A DNA stretch of 64,000 bases from Tetmemena sp. SeJ-2015 (taxonomy: Eukaryota > Ciliophora > Spirotrichea > Sporadotrichida > Oxytrichidae): NCBI GenBank assembly GCA_027382625.1, contig JAJKFJ010022705.1, positions 79,918 through 143,917 of the forward strand, read 5' to 3'. The position numbers were made by a program, and so were the translations under genes. The notes beneath the pieces were generated by a model. That model ran no database searches. It saw nothing but the letters and a program-made list of their open reading frames with translations, and had not been told where the DNA came from. Positions 1-11,985 of this stretch are shown here, one piece after another (the first letter of the stretch is position 1; each line of letters begins with the position of its first letter).

Positions 1-3000
1 ACTCTTGTTCGATAGCTTATTTAAAATTAATATGATTTTCTTCTATAATCATCTTCACAGTACCTCTCAGCAGTGATAAATGACTCGGGCATTCTTCTTC
101 ATCATCTTCAATAAAACTTGTGTCACTTATAACTCTTGACTTCCCGCTCCCACACAAAAGTTGCAAAGATAAAAAGTTCTTAAAATTATATGCTTAGTCG
201 AATGGTCTTTTAATTATTCAAATCTAAGATAGTTGAACTGTCACTGATTTATTCCATTTTAATTTAATATCTAATTTGATTCTCTTTTTTATTAAATTAT
301 CAGCTATAATTGGAGGGTGATTGGATCTGAATCTCCTTTAAAATCTCTGTATCGCTGAAGCCATTTCTCCCCTTCTTAAATTCCAGCCATTATTTCAAAA
401 TTAAAATATCATTAAAGGTAGCAACATTTTTTTGACAAAGATATTTAATAAGATATTTTAACTTGAAATAGATTCACTATTGCTTTCTTTTACTTTCTCA
501 ATACTAAATCAATATTTGGATAGATTTTACAGAGCTCAAGGTATTAGATAACTAATGGAAATTTAAAGTTCATGAAGAAATCTTTGTCCATATAATTGTT
601 TTGGGAGAAGAAAATAGTCAATAACTCATAGGCAGAGCCAAAGTTCTGTTATGAAATGCAATCTTTTATATCTCCTTTAAAAATTATTGTTTTAAATTGC
701 TTGCTTTATTATGTTTTATTTATTTTTTTTTAAGTTTTTTTAAGTTTTAAAATTTTTAAGAAATAACTTTTTATTAACTGGGGTTAAGAAAGGAATTTAA
801 CTTAAACCAAATCCATCAAAATCTCTGCTTTAGTAAGTGACTAGTAATTCAATTGTGTAAGACAAATTTCATATTTCTTTTTGTACTGTAACTTTTGTAC
901 AGGAGGCACACATTCCAAGTATGCAAGGCAATAGAAGAAGCTTATTTAAATTAATCTTAAATAAATACATGATAAAGCCATCTGACCCTTTCATTTCAGT
1001 CTTATTGCTTTGAGTTTGCCATGTGTAAAGTATGAAATATTCCAAATTCTCTTTATGCTAGAGATAGAATTCAAATAAGAAAAACTTTAATTTATAATTC
1101 ATTAAGTAGCGGATCGGTAAAAACTCCTTCTTACGAATTCATTTACTTTTATAATTCTACGTATCTCTTTTCATCCCTTTGAGTTACTTCAATTGATACT
1201 CTATAATAATTAAAAAGTAGAAAATATATTAAAATTGGTGAATGGTTAAATTAATAAGTGGAGAGTTGCAACTCCGTGGCTGTTCAAATCAGAGATTCAC
1301 CCCTGATTATTGTCTTGAAAGATTGCTTCTCGAAAATTAATAAAAGTTTTTTCTTTGACGATCGCCTAATCACTTCTCAGAAATGAGATATGTCGCTCTC
1401 ATTACCCTATAGACCAAATATCACTTCTATTAAAAATTTTGTCGTTTATAACTCTGAACTAAGCGTTCCCACCCCACACAAAAGTTCAAGGGCATAAAGT
1501 TCTTAAAACTCCATTCTGATAGAATGATGTAAATTTAATTTAAATTGGGCTCACTTCAGTTTTAATTTAATATAAATTAATTTAATTTTATAGTAAATTC
1601 AAAACTATACTACTTTAAATTTAATTAAAGCAAGAGATGATAAGAAATATCTTGATCTTTTAATAAAAATGATGTCAATTAAATTCTGAGATTCAGTCCG
1701 AAAGCTGAAGCTTGATGGATAGCTTGTAATATGTCTATTAGAACTTTGCACTTCGAGATTGTTAATAACAGTCGAGGCTTGCGGAGTGATATGTGCTTTT
1801 TAGTCAAATATCACCTTTAGATAAACTTTTGCCACTAATAGCTCTTTTGAGTTGTGCGCTCTCAAATTAATTTGCAAGAATTTATGGTTGAAAAATTATT
1901 TAAATTAGGCATATTTAACGAAATAATTTTTTCTTTAATTTGAAGACTAATTTATTTTTTTTAAATAAATTTACATATTATAATTATATATATTTATTAT
2001 TATATTTTAACTTTTAATCTAACATACTCGAGAGTTTTCATTAACATGTTTTGGCCGAATATTTTATCACTCAGTCTCATTACCTTCTAAACTTGCTTTT
2101 ATGCAATATCATATAAATAGGACTGGTAAACTCCATTATAGAAAAAGAAACAGTCTAACTATAGCGTAAATAGCTTTGAAGTTATAAGTTAAATGCCCTT
2201 TTCCATAAATTGGTACTAACTTAAAGCGGGGAACAGGTCAAGCACCAGTTTTTTGAATTTAAGGTGTTGAGCAAGTTCTTCATCTTAAAAAATTTTGAGA
2301 TCAGAAGTGTATGGATAGTATGATTAATTATTTTAAATTTTTAAAAAAAATTTTCTTTGATTGTAAAGAGCAAAAAAAAATTGGCATCGGGGGGGTCATC
2401 AAAATCTTTAACTTTTTTTGTACAATTTTAACCCTTTTTCTGCTTGAATTTCTCACTTATCTTGTCACTACTGGCTCGAGTTGGATTTTAAGATCAATCT
2501 ATACTTTGAATAGTAAGCAATATTAATTAATTTGATTTTATAAAAGTTATATTTTTTTAATATGGTAGATAGCTTCATATTTTCTTTCAAAATATTTATA
2601 AAGAGGAAGCAAATAATAATTTATGCTGAGTTTTCTTTCATTCTTCATCTGTTCAATCAACTATGATATGAAGTTTTCTCTCTCGGTAAAATATTGTGTG
2701 GTCATTTTCATGGCTTTGGACAAACTTTAGCTTTGTTCGAGAGTCTTGCAGATGTCATAGCAAATTTGCAATTCCAATCTATCACTCTCAGAAAAGAAGG
2801 GATAACTTTCTACTTTTTTCAAACAGAATTTCATTGTCTGCATTTAAATATCTTTTATACTTAAATATTTTTTATACACAATAAATAGTCTTGATGAGGC
2901 AATAAAGATCTGCTTCAATTAACTAATTTCTCGAAAACATTCTTGTTTACTGCCAGCCTTTAAAAAGAGAGTCAGGCGCATAAGCTCTAGTCATTGAAAT

Positions 3001-4399
3001 AAGGATAAAAATTTTGTCATTCCTTTGACCTCATAAATTTGCAAGTCGTGGTCTGTATTTTCAGCTAGAAATTTTACTGTAGTTCCGAAATCTCCCACCT
3101 TAACAAGCTAGTCCTTAAAGACGAGTAAGTTATGAGGCTTCATGTCACCATAGTAAATATTTCTATGGTGCAGATAAGATACTACCTACATGGCTTGCAA
3201 AAAGTAGTAGGCCAATTTCTGAGCTGAAAAGTATTCAAAATTATCAAAGATCAACATATATATCATTTTATATTCCACATATTTTTCAGAATCTTCCTTT
3301 TTACTCCAAATTTTAGTGAGATCTTTGAGAGAAAACCTTGCCTTCTCTACGATGACGATGTAGTCAGTTATCAAATCAGTCTTAGAATCTTAAAGATAAA
3401 TTTAAGTATCTTTCTAGATAAGTTCTTCCTTTACTTGGCACACATATTTGTCTGACTCTAACAACTTTAGAGTCTGAGTCTCTCACATCATAGTTTAGAT
3501 TGCATTTTGAAAGTTTAGCTAGTCTAAAAATAGAATGGAAAATATTAGTCGCCTTTGAACTTCTGATGAGCAATCGATTTCTTAATGACGACTTCTAAGT
3601 TATCTACATGACTTAAATGATACACAATAGCTTTACTAAAAATTTAATAAGTTATGCTTCTCCTCCTCTGGCTAATTCTTTGACAGTAATAACCACTGAA
3701 AAGCGAGTTGAATACTTTTAGAGGTAGTAAATTAGATCTTCTTCTTCTTCAGTTTGCTAATACTGAGCATTGCGTTTCCTTAAAGCCAAATCCATTATTT
3801 CTGAAAGACTAATTGGTAGTATTTTTTAATTTTCCTTTATCCGAGCCATTAGAATATTCTACTGCTTTTCATAATTGCCACTATTGTTTTGTTACTAGTA
3901 GAAATCATCTTAGAATTCTTCTCTTAGGGGTCTTAGTGTGATGCAATTATGCTTTTTGGAGAATATCTTAGTTAAAATAGGTCAACATCAAACTATTTTT
4001 TTATTATAGTTTAATATTAAATAAGAAGTGGTAGTTGGCCATTAATTCGTTCATAATTTCAGTCTTACTCATTAAGGTAGTTTAAATTAAATTTCAGCTG
4101 TATCTTCTACTTAACTATTACTGTTTTAGGAGGGAAACTAAGTTTGGTAAGATTGTGCTGGCTAAAATAAGCCTGCACTTATTTGTGTCTCCTCATACTC
4201 TGAGTCAGATGAATCACCTAGAAGTTAAATAAGACAGTGAATAAATATTAGTTAAAACCTTTTTAATTATGTTTTAATTACCTTCTATATCTTTCTCGTT
4301 TTGTAGCTTTGCATCATCAGTAGCTGGTATTAAGCTTGCTTCTTTAATATCTTTCTTCTCTTCGGTATTTGTTTAGACTTCCCTTGCTGAAGACTCCAT
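1..4399 (-). CDS. Protein kinase-like gene, copy A (germline form, partial, probably scrambled)
   Basis: Read in code 6 from ATG at 4399 (MESSAREVQTNTEEKKD). A GT-AG intron follows (about 4219-4282), then an acidic, Gln-rich leader and a kinase N-lobe. The lobe shows a glycine-loop-like RGGEAIVYH, a VAIK-like EVVIKK, ETQTLKLLES, a catalytic loop HHRNIYYGDMKPHNLLV and VGDFG. The loop keeps the catalytic Asp but has YGD instead of HRD. The activation segment GMTRAYAPDSLFKGW appears only after removing a 26-bp IES with pointer ATGAC (2990-3020 region). At KGW the coding stops near 2955. The expected C-lobe is not next on this strand but inverted at about 5560-6110. Further minus-strand helical segments (ESYPFFSESDRLELQICYD) follow towards the left edge. 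The 2340-2500 segment has single-base losses compared with copy B. Substrate is unknown. The gene runs off the window. Confidence 0.72.
60..300 (+). repeat. R1 repeat, copy 1
   Basis: Member of a dispersed repeat recognised by eye. Its core is a CACTTATAACTCT-like block, then a CCCACACAAAAGTTGCAA block, then AAAAGTTCTTAAAA, followed by TTTAATTTAATAT-type AT-rich sequence. It has no open frame. It lies where copy A loses similarity to kinase B, so it is intergenic or in an IES. Confidence 0.55.
1240..1640 (+). repeat. R1 repeat, copy 2
   Basis: Shares with the copies at 60-300 and 24.1-24.4 kb the order: GAGAGTTGCAACTC start, CTTCTCAGAAATGAGATAT, a TATAACTCTGAACTAAGCG block, CCCACACAAAAGTTCAAGG and AAAGTTCTTAAAAC, then an AT-rich tail. 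It interrupts kinase A between coding segments, so it is probably part of an IES. Confidence 0.55.
1690..2040 (+). repeat. R1-related repeat, copy 3 (diverged)
   Basis: Diverged relative: a GATAGCTTGTAATAT start, an AATATCACCTTTAGATAAA block, CCACTAATAGCTCT and a TTTGCAAGAATTTATG block. It lies in the same place in kinase A as the copy at 9230-9560 does in kinase B, so the insertion may predate the duplication. Confidence 0.42.
2990..3020 (-). other. IES in kinase A, pointer ATGAC
   Basis: Direct repeats GTCAT (plus strand) at 2990-2994 and 3016-3020, 26 bp apart. The intervening sequence introduces a TGA. Excision joins VKGM to TRAYAPDSLFKGW, restoring a kinase activation-loop/APE region. 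Copy B has the same interruption. Confidence 0.82.
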
Positions 4400-5035
4400 T
4401 TTTATGTTAAAGATATTTTGTTAGTAGATCTTGAATAATTATTATAAAAAGATATTATCGTGTGCTGTTTGGCAGCTTTTAAACTACAGAAAGCTTAATA
4501 TCCAATATAAAATCTGAATTAATTTATTCTCAGCAAAATTGCTTGTTCTTTCATCAAATTTAGAAAATAAAAATATAATATAATTATTGATAAGGAATTA
4601 ATTAAGTTATTCTTTAAAGTTTAGTTTAATTTAAATATGCAAAGAATGCATCCGCAATTATAATCTCTCTTCAGAATATTTTTATTAAATTAAAAAAATC
4701 TGATTTAAAATCTATTCAAAAATATATAGATATATCCATACTTAAAAAAAGATGTATCTACCGAAGAAAAAATTCTAAATATAACTAGAATTTATTAAGA
4801 GGAATTCACGGAGATAAAAGTATTTCTGAGTAAATATATATACAATCATTTTATAACGAAGATTATTATGAACAGTTTTTGAAAGATTTAGTATTCTTAT
4901 TAAAAATAATGTGTGAAAGTGAAATTCAATTATAATATTGAGTTTTAATATATGAGTGAAGATGGGTAAGTTCTTATAATCTAATTAATTTACTGATTTA
5001 ATCTCAAAAACTCAAACTCCATCCATATTCTCTTC

Positions 5036-5137
5036 ATGAACTGGCTGTATAATTTCTAGAAAGAAAAGTTGCAGAGAACTAAAGTCATCTTACCTGGCTT
5101 TAAGTTTGATTAAAGAGAAATAAGTGAAGTGAATCGT
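5036..5137 (+). CDS. MNWLYNF-family gene, copy A, first MDS (scrambled gene)
   Basis: ATG at 5036 starts MNWLYNFQKEKLQRTKV, then LPGFKFDQREISEVNR. It is nearly identical to the start of the intact paralog at 12740. After the Arg the plus-strand frame runs into a TGA, whereas the continuation predicted from the paralog lies inverted at 5239-5478. The last 15 bases (5123-5137) are an exact inverted copy of 5464-5478 and could be the pointer. Function is unknown; no family is recognised. Confidence 0.6.
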
Positions 5138-5238
5138 AGATTATAAGAATAAGAATTTATTTGCCTTTAAACAAGAGGTTGGGGTCTATGAGAATGTTTT
5201 CTGGCTTTAGAAGAAAAGTAGGGTGTTATATATTTTAA

Positions 5239-5478
5239 TCATTAAATAGTAAAAGATTAGGCTTAAATTAAATTTCGACACCCCATTGGTAAATCACTGA
5301 TCTCTACAGAGAAATTCAATTAAACATTAGAGTTTTAATTATAGCTCTGATCATTATATTAAACACCAATCAATATAAGAATTAAACCATATTAGCCAAC
5401 CACTGATCTCTATTTAATATAGTTTTAATTAAGAATTGGGCTTTGATCTAATTCTTATAAGCCACGATTCACTTCACT
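5239..5478 (-). CDS. MNWLYNF-family gene, copy A, second MDS (inverted)
   Basis: On the minus strand, code 6 gives REISEVNRGLQELDQSPIL then NQNY, aligning with the intact paralog's QQLSERKQVIPELPKAPTHN region (shared S-E, ELxxxP and NQ positions). It starts within the 15-bp inverted pointer shared with the plus-strand first MDS and stays open to a TGA at 5239-5241, although the hydrophobic later part (QYGLILILIGV) may be IES. Inversion of an MDS relative to its partner is the hallmark of a scrambled germline gene. Counterparts of the paralog's later basic, Gln-rich segments were not found near here. Confidence 0.55.
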
Positions 5479-5559
5479 AATTTCCCTTTATCATAGACTT
5501 CAACAGAGTTGTAAGAAGAGAAAACATTGAGGAAGCATCGGTGCAAGGAACACTACTTC

Positions 5560-6110
5560 CCATAGAGACAGACTTGGCTGAACGGTTCAGTGCAGTGGGA
5601 CATTTGGTCTATAGTTGCAATCATACTTGAATGCGATATGAAACCCAGAGGAATACTGTGAAAAGTGAAGATGATGCAATATAATTCGCAACAAGACATT
5701 GTAAGATTAGACAAGGTATCAGACCTTTGAAAAAGTTAGTAAAAAGTAAAATCAAGCAACCTATGAAACCTAACACTCAGTTATCTGAGATAGAGGAACC
5801 ACTTAAAGGTATAAAATTCAGAGAATATGAGACAGACGTCAAGGTCACCTTCCTAGAAGATTTTTAGATTGCCTGTTTAGGGTTAAAATTTAGCATGATT
5901 ATAAGTATTAATAAAGAAATTAATTATACACAACTTATTTTCACTTTCTTATCATATTATGGGGTTTTGGAGATTTAACACAAGAGAGGAAACTGCTATG
6001 GAAACCTAAAATCTTTGAAAATAACAAGAGAACTAAGGTAGATGAAGCACACTGAACAATTACATGCAGGCAAGAAAATACTTATAAAACATGTGTTTTA
6101 GACCTAATTT
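5560..6110 (+). CDS. Kinase C-lobe MDS(s), inverted relative to kinase A and B
   Basis: The plus-strand frame reads TWLNGSVQWDIWSIVAIILE, matching kinase subdomain IX (DxWSxGxxLxE). Joining the minus-strand kinase end ...APDSLFKGW to this segment through pointer TGGC (minus 2955-2952, plus 5575-5578) gives ...FKGWLNGSVQWDIWS without breaking the frame. A further 20-bp IES with pointer TGAAA (5639-5643 and 5659-5663) restores LECDMKSEDDAIQFATRHC. The frame stays open past 6100, ending at a TGA near 6188, and may contain more IESs. It could serve kinase A or B, because no other C-lobe is in the window and both copies end in the same KGW sequence. Confidence 0.62.
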
Positions 6111-6125
6111 CCAATTTACTCAAAC

Positions 6126-7517
6126 TCAAAAAAATTCTCTTTATTTTTCCTTTTTGGTATAAGCAAAAAATGTTTGCTCATTTTGAGTAACTCTGTCATA
6201 GTAACTATCGCTTGAGTCAGACTCTTTTTATTCTCCTTGACCACGTTGTCTATTTTTGTGCTGTTTGGGATAAGGAATTTTGATTAGCAAAGGGATGATG
6301 AGCTAAAGGTTATGTTTGCAGCATTTTTATATCTTTTATATAATTTTATTTGCTTTTTTACATGATTAATTGTTATTGATACATTTAATTTAGTCTTTTT
6401 CTTTTTAAGATTACTCAGCAAAAGAAATTCATTTTACTTTTTAAGCAATTCTAGTCTAGCATTTTTATTCAATTTTAAAAAAAAGTATTGCTTGAAGAAA
6501 TATCAGCGCATTAAATTAATTAGAGGATAAAATGATGATTTATCTTTTCTTTAGAATAAATAAAAAGAATATAATTATTAAGGTCACAGAATTAATTAAG
6601 CATACTCTTAATTTTTTACTAGTGGAGACTTTGCAGTCAAGATTAAATTTTCTCAAAGCTAGGAACTTTAGAGCTCAGGCCGGCAGCTATATTTATTTAA
6701 TAGGAATACTTAATATAATTCAAATTAATTAGAAGACGTTTGATATTAAAATTCAATGTTAAAAAATAATTACTAAAACAATAAGCACTTAAAAACAAAT
6801 TTCTTCTTCATTCTAAATCTTCATACATAAATTGAAGCTTTTTTATTAAGAATAAGTTAAATTTATAGACAATTTTTTTTAAAAAGAAAATTAAATCCTG
6901 TGAACAATGCTAAATAAATTTTAATAGAGTAATTATAATTAACTTTTACCACTATCAAAGGTTGTCTAATTTCAAATTAATGACCACTAATTATTACCTG
7001 GTATGACTTTTCCTCACTTTAAAGTCTTAAGAAGTATTTTAAATGCAAATAAATAATGCATTAATTACAAAATGACCATAAAGTGAGGAAATAGTTTTTT
7101 TTAAAATTTTTTTTTGTGGGTTTTATCTAAATTGAATTAAAAACAATTGATGAAGTTAAACCACTTTTTAAAAAATTTTAGACTTTAGGAAAATTATCTA
7201 TTTCTAATTTATCCTTTATTTAATAAATGAGTTAAACAAAATATCATTAAATAATTTTAATGTCTAAAACCTTCCATTCTAGTTTATTACAAAAATGATT
7301 TAAGATAAAAAAGTACATTGATGAGAAGAAACAGAGTTTTTAAGATTAGAAAATAATGGTCTTTGTTATTTAAGTTTGTAATTTTTTTTCCTTTTTGAAA
7401 AGATATTAAATATAATATTAATGAATAAGGTATTAAGAAGTCTATCAAGTCTATTTACACACTGTGATATCTAATTGAACTAGTTGACCTTCTTTTTAAT
7501 CTCTGAGGAGTCGTCAT
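6126..7517 (-). CDS. Hypothetical protein, basic and Ser/Asp-rich ends (tentative)
   Basis: Code-6 reading from ATG at 7517 gives MTTPQRLKRRSTSSIRYHSV. A C-terminal segment near 6290-6126 reads KQHKNRQRGQGEQKESDSSD then SYYDRVTQNEQTF, ending KEKQREFF and TGA. Between them the DNA is very AT-rich and only weakly coding, consistent with one or more IESs of several hundred bases. That the two ends belong to one gene is inferred from strand and spacing only. No family recognised; the acidic Ser/Asp tract is the only distinctive feature. Confidence 0.33.
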
Positions 7518-7772
7518 GTTGCAAAGTACATATCTATTTTTACTCTGCAATGAGTTAAATGGTGCCTCGCTCAAGTTTCAATGAAAATGAAAAGCGGTAG
7601 AAAATCTCAAAAGCGTCTTCAAACAATAAATTATGTTATAAATTATAATCTTTGGAACCAAAATCAGTCATCAGAAAGTCAGTTAAACTGTCAAGCAAAG
7701 TTTTGCCTGGCTGCAATTTGCTGTAAAACAAAATATAAATTAAGTATTCTTATGCTGAAATGATAGAATCTC

Positions 7773-10700
7773 TCAGATATTAAATTCAAAATAACAACTT
7801 CGGCTTAATAGGAGATATGATTTTTGAGTAGATAAGAGAATTTAAGACATCAAGCGTATCCTCTTTGCTCCATACACCTAAGAACTCTTTTTTAATTTTT
7901 TTTATTAGAATACTATGAACACTATTTTGAGCATCGTAGTGACTTAGTTTTTGCTCAAAAGTAAACTAAAAATTAAACTACCAAATGGAGAAGGCAGCTT
8001 TTCTTTAATCTTGTCTTTAAGTTCTAATCGTTCTAGCGCCAATAGCATTTTGAAGTAGTTTTGGATGCTACTTTTGCCAAACTTCTCGAGATAGCACATT
8101 CCTTCTTCTATTACAGTGGAAAAATCTTTCTTCATTAAATTTATGTCTACGCCCATCATTTTGATGTAGGAATAGTACTCCTTACTTAAAATAAAGGCTA
8201 AGTTTTAAACGTGAAGAGAGGTAATTACCGCTCATAATTTTCAGCTCGCCTACCTCTCCAAACAATTGGAGAGTGATTGGATCAGAATCTCCTTTAAAAT
8301 CTCTGTATCGTTGAAGCCATTTCCCTCCTTCTTTAATTCCTGCCATTATTCAAAATTAAAATATCATTAAAGGTAGCAACATTTTTTGTCAAAGAAATAC
8401 ATAAAATATATTTTGACTAGAAATATATTTATTCTTGCTTTTTTTCTTCTATTTGATTAATACTAAATCCATATTTGGATTGATTTTGCAGAACTCTAGG
8501 TATTAGATAACTAATGTAAGTTTATAGTTCATGTAGAAATCTTTGTCCTTATAGCTGTTTTAGGAAAAGAAAATAGTCAACAGCTCATAAGCAGACCCAA
8601 AGTTCTATTATGAAATGCAATCTTTTACACCTCCTTAAATATTCTTTTTGTAAGTAGCTAACTTTATAATTATAAATATTTTGAGTTTTTAATAAAGCAT
8701 AATAAATCTATTACACGCAGATTACGCTAGTAGTTATTGAAGGCTGGAGTGCCTGATAACGTCATCTGCTCTAACTCCATCAAAATCTCTGCTTTATTAA
8801 GTGACTAGAAATTCAATTGAGTATTGCAAATTTCAAATTTCTTCTTGTACTGTAACTTTTGGGCAGGCGGCACACAATCTAAGAATGCTAGGTAAAAGAA
8901 GAAGCCTATTAAAATTAAACTTAATTATGATGCAAAGCCATCTGTCCCTTTCATTTAAGACTGATTGCTCTGAGTTTGTAATGTATAGAGGATAAAATAT
9001 TCCACATTCTCTTTATTCTAGAGATAGAATTCAAATAGGAAATGCATTAAAATATAATTCATTTAGCCTGGGATCAGTGACAAATCCTTCTTATGAATTC
9101 ATTTTCTTTTATAATTCTTCGAATTAATTGTCATCGCCTTGAATATCTTCACCTGCTCCTCTATAATTATTGCTTAAAATTTAATTAAATAAAGAGATGA
9201 AAAATGATAAGTTGAAATTTGCAAAACGTTCACAGTTTAATTGTGAGATTCACCTCTAAAACTGTAGCTAGATGGATAGCATTGAATATTTTGATATGAA
9301 TTGGCTCTTCAAAATGCTTGATAGCTCATCTCTGCAGAGAGATATGGAATTCTAATTGCTTTCATACTCGAATATCATTTTCGATAAAAGTTTGTCTCTA
9401 ATACCTGAGTTGAGCGTTCCTAGAAAAATTTGCAAGGAAATATAATATAATATTTATTAAAAATGGCATATTTTTCTCAAAATAATTTGCAATTTTAATA
9501 TAAATACTAATTAAATCTCGTTTCTATTAAATTTACGCTTATAATGGAATATATTTCTTCTATATTTCACTTTTGATAAACATGATGCAATTTAATGTTA
9601 TTTAATCTAGCATAATCGACTGCTTTCATAAACATATTTTGACCGAATACTTATTCACTGAGTCTAAACATTTTCTGATGATTGCTTTTTATTATGTCTT
9701 AAAAATAGGACTGGTAAACTCCATTATCGTAAAAGAAGCAGTCAAACTATAATGTAAATAGCTTTGAAGTTATCAGTTAAATACCTTTTTCCACAAATTG
9801 GTACTAACTTAAGGCAGGGAAGTGGTCTAGTACCAGTTTTTTGAATGAAAGGTCTTGAGCAAGTTCCTCATCTTAAAAAATCTTGAGATCAGGAGTATAT
9901 GGATAGTATGATTAATTATTTTTAATTTTTACAAATGATTCTTCTGATGTGTAAAGAGCAAAATAAAATTGGCATCTGGCAACTCATCAAAATCTTTGAA
10001 CTTTTCTTGTACAGCTTAACCTTTCTCTGCTTGAATTTCTGCACTTATCTTGCTCACTACTGGCTCGAGCTTGGATTTTAAGATCAATCTATACTTTGAA
10101 AAGTAAGCAATATCAATTTGTTTTTTTGAGTTAATTTTTATATTATGTAATATGAGGCTTCATATTTTCTTTCAAAATATTTTAAAAGAGGAAGCAAATA
10201 ATAATTTATGCTGAGTTTTCTTTCATTTTTCATCTGTTCAATCAACTATGATATGAAGTTTTCTCTCTCAGTAAAATATTGTGTCGTCATTTTCATGGCT
10301 TTGGACAAACTTTAGCTTTGTTCGAGAGTCTTGCAGATGTCATAGCAAATTTGTAATTCCAATCTATCACTCTCAGAAAGGAAGGGATAACTTTCTACTT
10401 TTTTCAAACAGAATTTCATTGTCTCAAATTAATTACATTCTTATATAAATAGTCTTGATGAGGCAGTAAAGATCAGCTTAAATGAGTTAATTTCTAGAGA
10501 ACATGCTCCTTTACTGCCAGCCTTTAAAAAGATAGTCAGGCGCATAAGCTCTAGTCATTGAAATAAGGATAAAAATTTTGTCATTCCTTTGACCTCATAA
10601 ATTTGCAAGTCGTGGTCTGTATTTTCAGCTAGAAATTTTACTGTAGTTCCGAAATCTCCCACCTTAACAAGCTAGTCCTTAAAGACAAGTAAGTTATGAG

Positions 10701-11985
10701 GCTTCATGTCACCGTAGTAAATATTTCTGTGGTGCAGATAAGCAACCACTTGCATGGCTTGCAAAAAGTAGTAGGCCAATTTCTGAGCTGAAAAGTATTC
10801 AAAATTATCAAAGATCAACATATATTTCAATTTATATTCAACATATTTTTCAGAATCTTCTTTTTGCCCCAAATTTTAGTGAGATCTTTAAGAGAAAACC
10901 TTGCCTTCTCTACAATAACAATATAGTCAGTTATTAAATCAGTCTAAGAATCTTAAAGATAAATTTAAGCATCTTTCTAGATAAGTTCTTCCTTTACTTG
11001 GCAAACATATTTGTCTGACTCTAACAGCTTGAGAGTCTGAGTTTCTCTCATCATAGTTTAGATTGCATTTTGAAAGCCTAATTAGTCTAAAAATAGAATG
11101 GAAAATATGAGTCATCTTTGAACTTCTGATGAGCAATAGATTTCTTAATGACGACTTCTAAGTTATCTACATGACTTAAATGATACACAATAGCTTTACT
11201 AAAAATGAATCATAATGCTTCTCCTCCCCTGGCCAACTCTTTGACTGTTATAACCACAGAAAAGCGATTTGAGTACTTTTAGAGATAATAAATCAGATCA
11301 TCTTCCTCTACAGTTTGCTAGTAGTACTGACCATAGCGTTTCCTTAAAGCCAATTCCATTATATCTGAAAGACTCATGAGTATTATTTTTTAATTTTCCT
11401 TGATCCTAGTCATTAGAATATTCTGTGGCTTTTCAAGTTTGTTACCTTGATTTTGCAATTAGTAGAAATCTTCTTAGAATTCTTCTCTTAGGGGTCTTAG
11501 TGTGATGCAATTATGCTTTTTGGAGAATATTTGAATTATAAATAAGTGAGTGATTAACTAATCAATCTTTATATAAAGTTGATTAATTAAATAAGAAGTG
11601 GTAGAGGGACATTAAGTCGTTCATAATCTCAGTCTCACTCATTAAGGTAGTTTAAATAAAATTTCACCTTCGTAAGCACCTTCTACCAAGCTATTACTTA
11701 TTTAGGATGAAAACTAAGTTTGGTATGACTGTGCTGGCTGAAGCGAGCCAGCACTTATTTGTGTCTCCTCATAATCTGAGTCAGAAGAATCACCTTATAT
11801 TTTAAATAATCCAGAGATTATATCTCAATAAAAACTTATTACTTATCTTATAAAAAAAAACCTTCTATTCCTATTTCTTTCTCAATTTATAGTTTTTCAA
11901 AATCAGTCATGGGATTTGAGCTTGCTTTATCCACATCTATCTAGTCTACTGTGTTTGTATTTTTCTCACTTGCTGAAAACTCCAT
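7773..11985 (-). CDS. Protein kinase-like gene, copy B (germline form)
   Basis: Tandem paralog of kinase A from ATG at 11985 (MEFSASEKNTNTVDQIDVD). It keeps the same order: acidic Gln-rich leader after an intron; RGGEAIVYH; EVVIKK; ETQTLKLLES; HHRNIYYGDMKPHNLLV; VGDFG; an ATGAC-type IES; APDSLFKGW. Long helical C-terminal segments follow, including KLEPVVSKISAEIQAEKGQ, CVPPAQKLQYKKKFEIC and MMGVDINLMKKDFSTVIEEG, to a TGA at 7773-7775. IESs differ in length from copy A; for example the one in the glycine loop is 24 rather than 26 bp. Frames that are shifted in copy A near 2.4 kb are intact here. The kinase C-lobe after KGW is missing from this strand. Cytosolic kinase role inferred; substrate unknown. 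Confidence 0.72.
9230..9560 (+). repeat. R1-related repeat, copy 4 (diverged)
   Basis: Counterpart in kinase B of the 1690-2040 copy: GATGGATAGCATTGAATAT, then AATATCATTTTCGATAAAAG, an ACCTGAGTTGAGCGTTCC block and TTTGCAAGGAAAT. Probably inside an IES. Confidence 0.42.
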
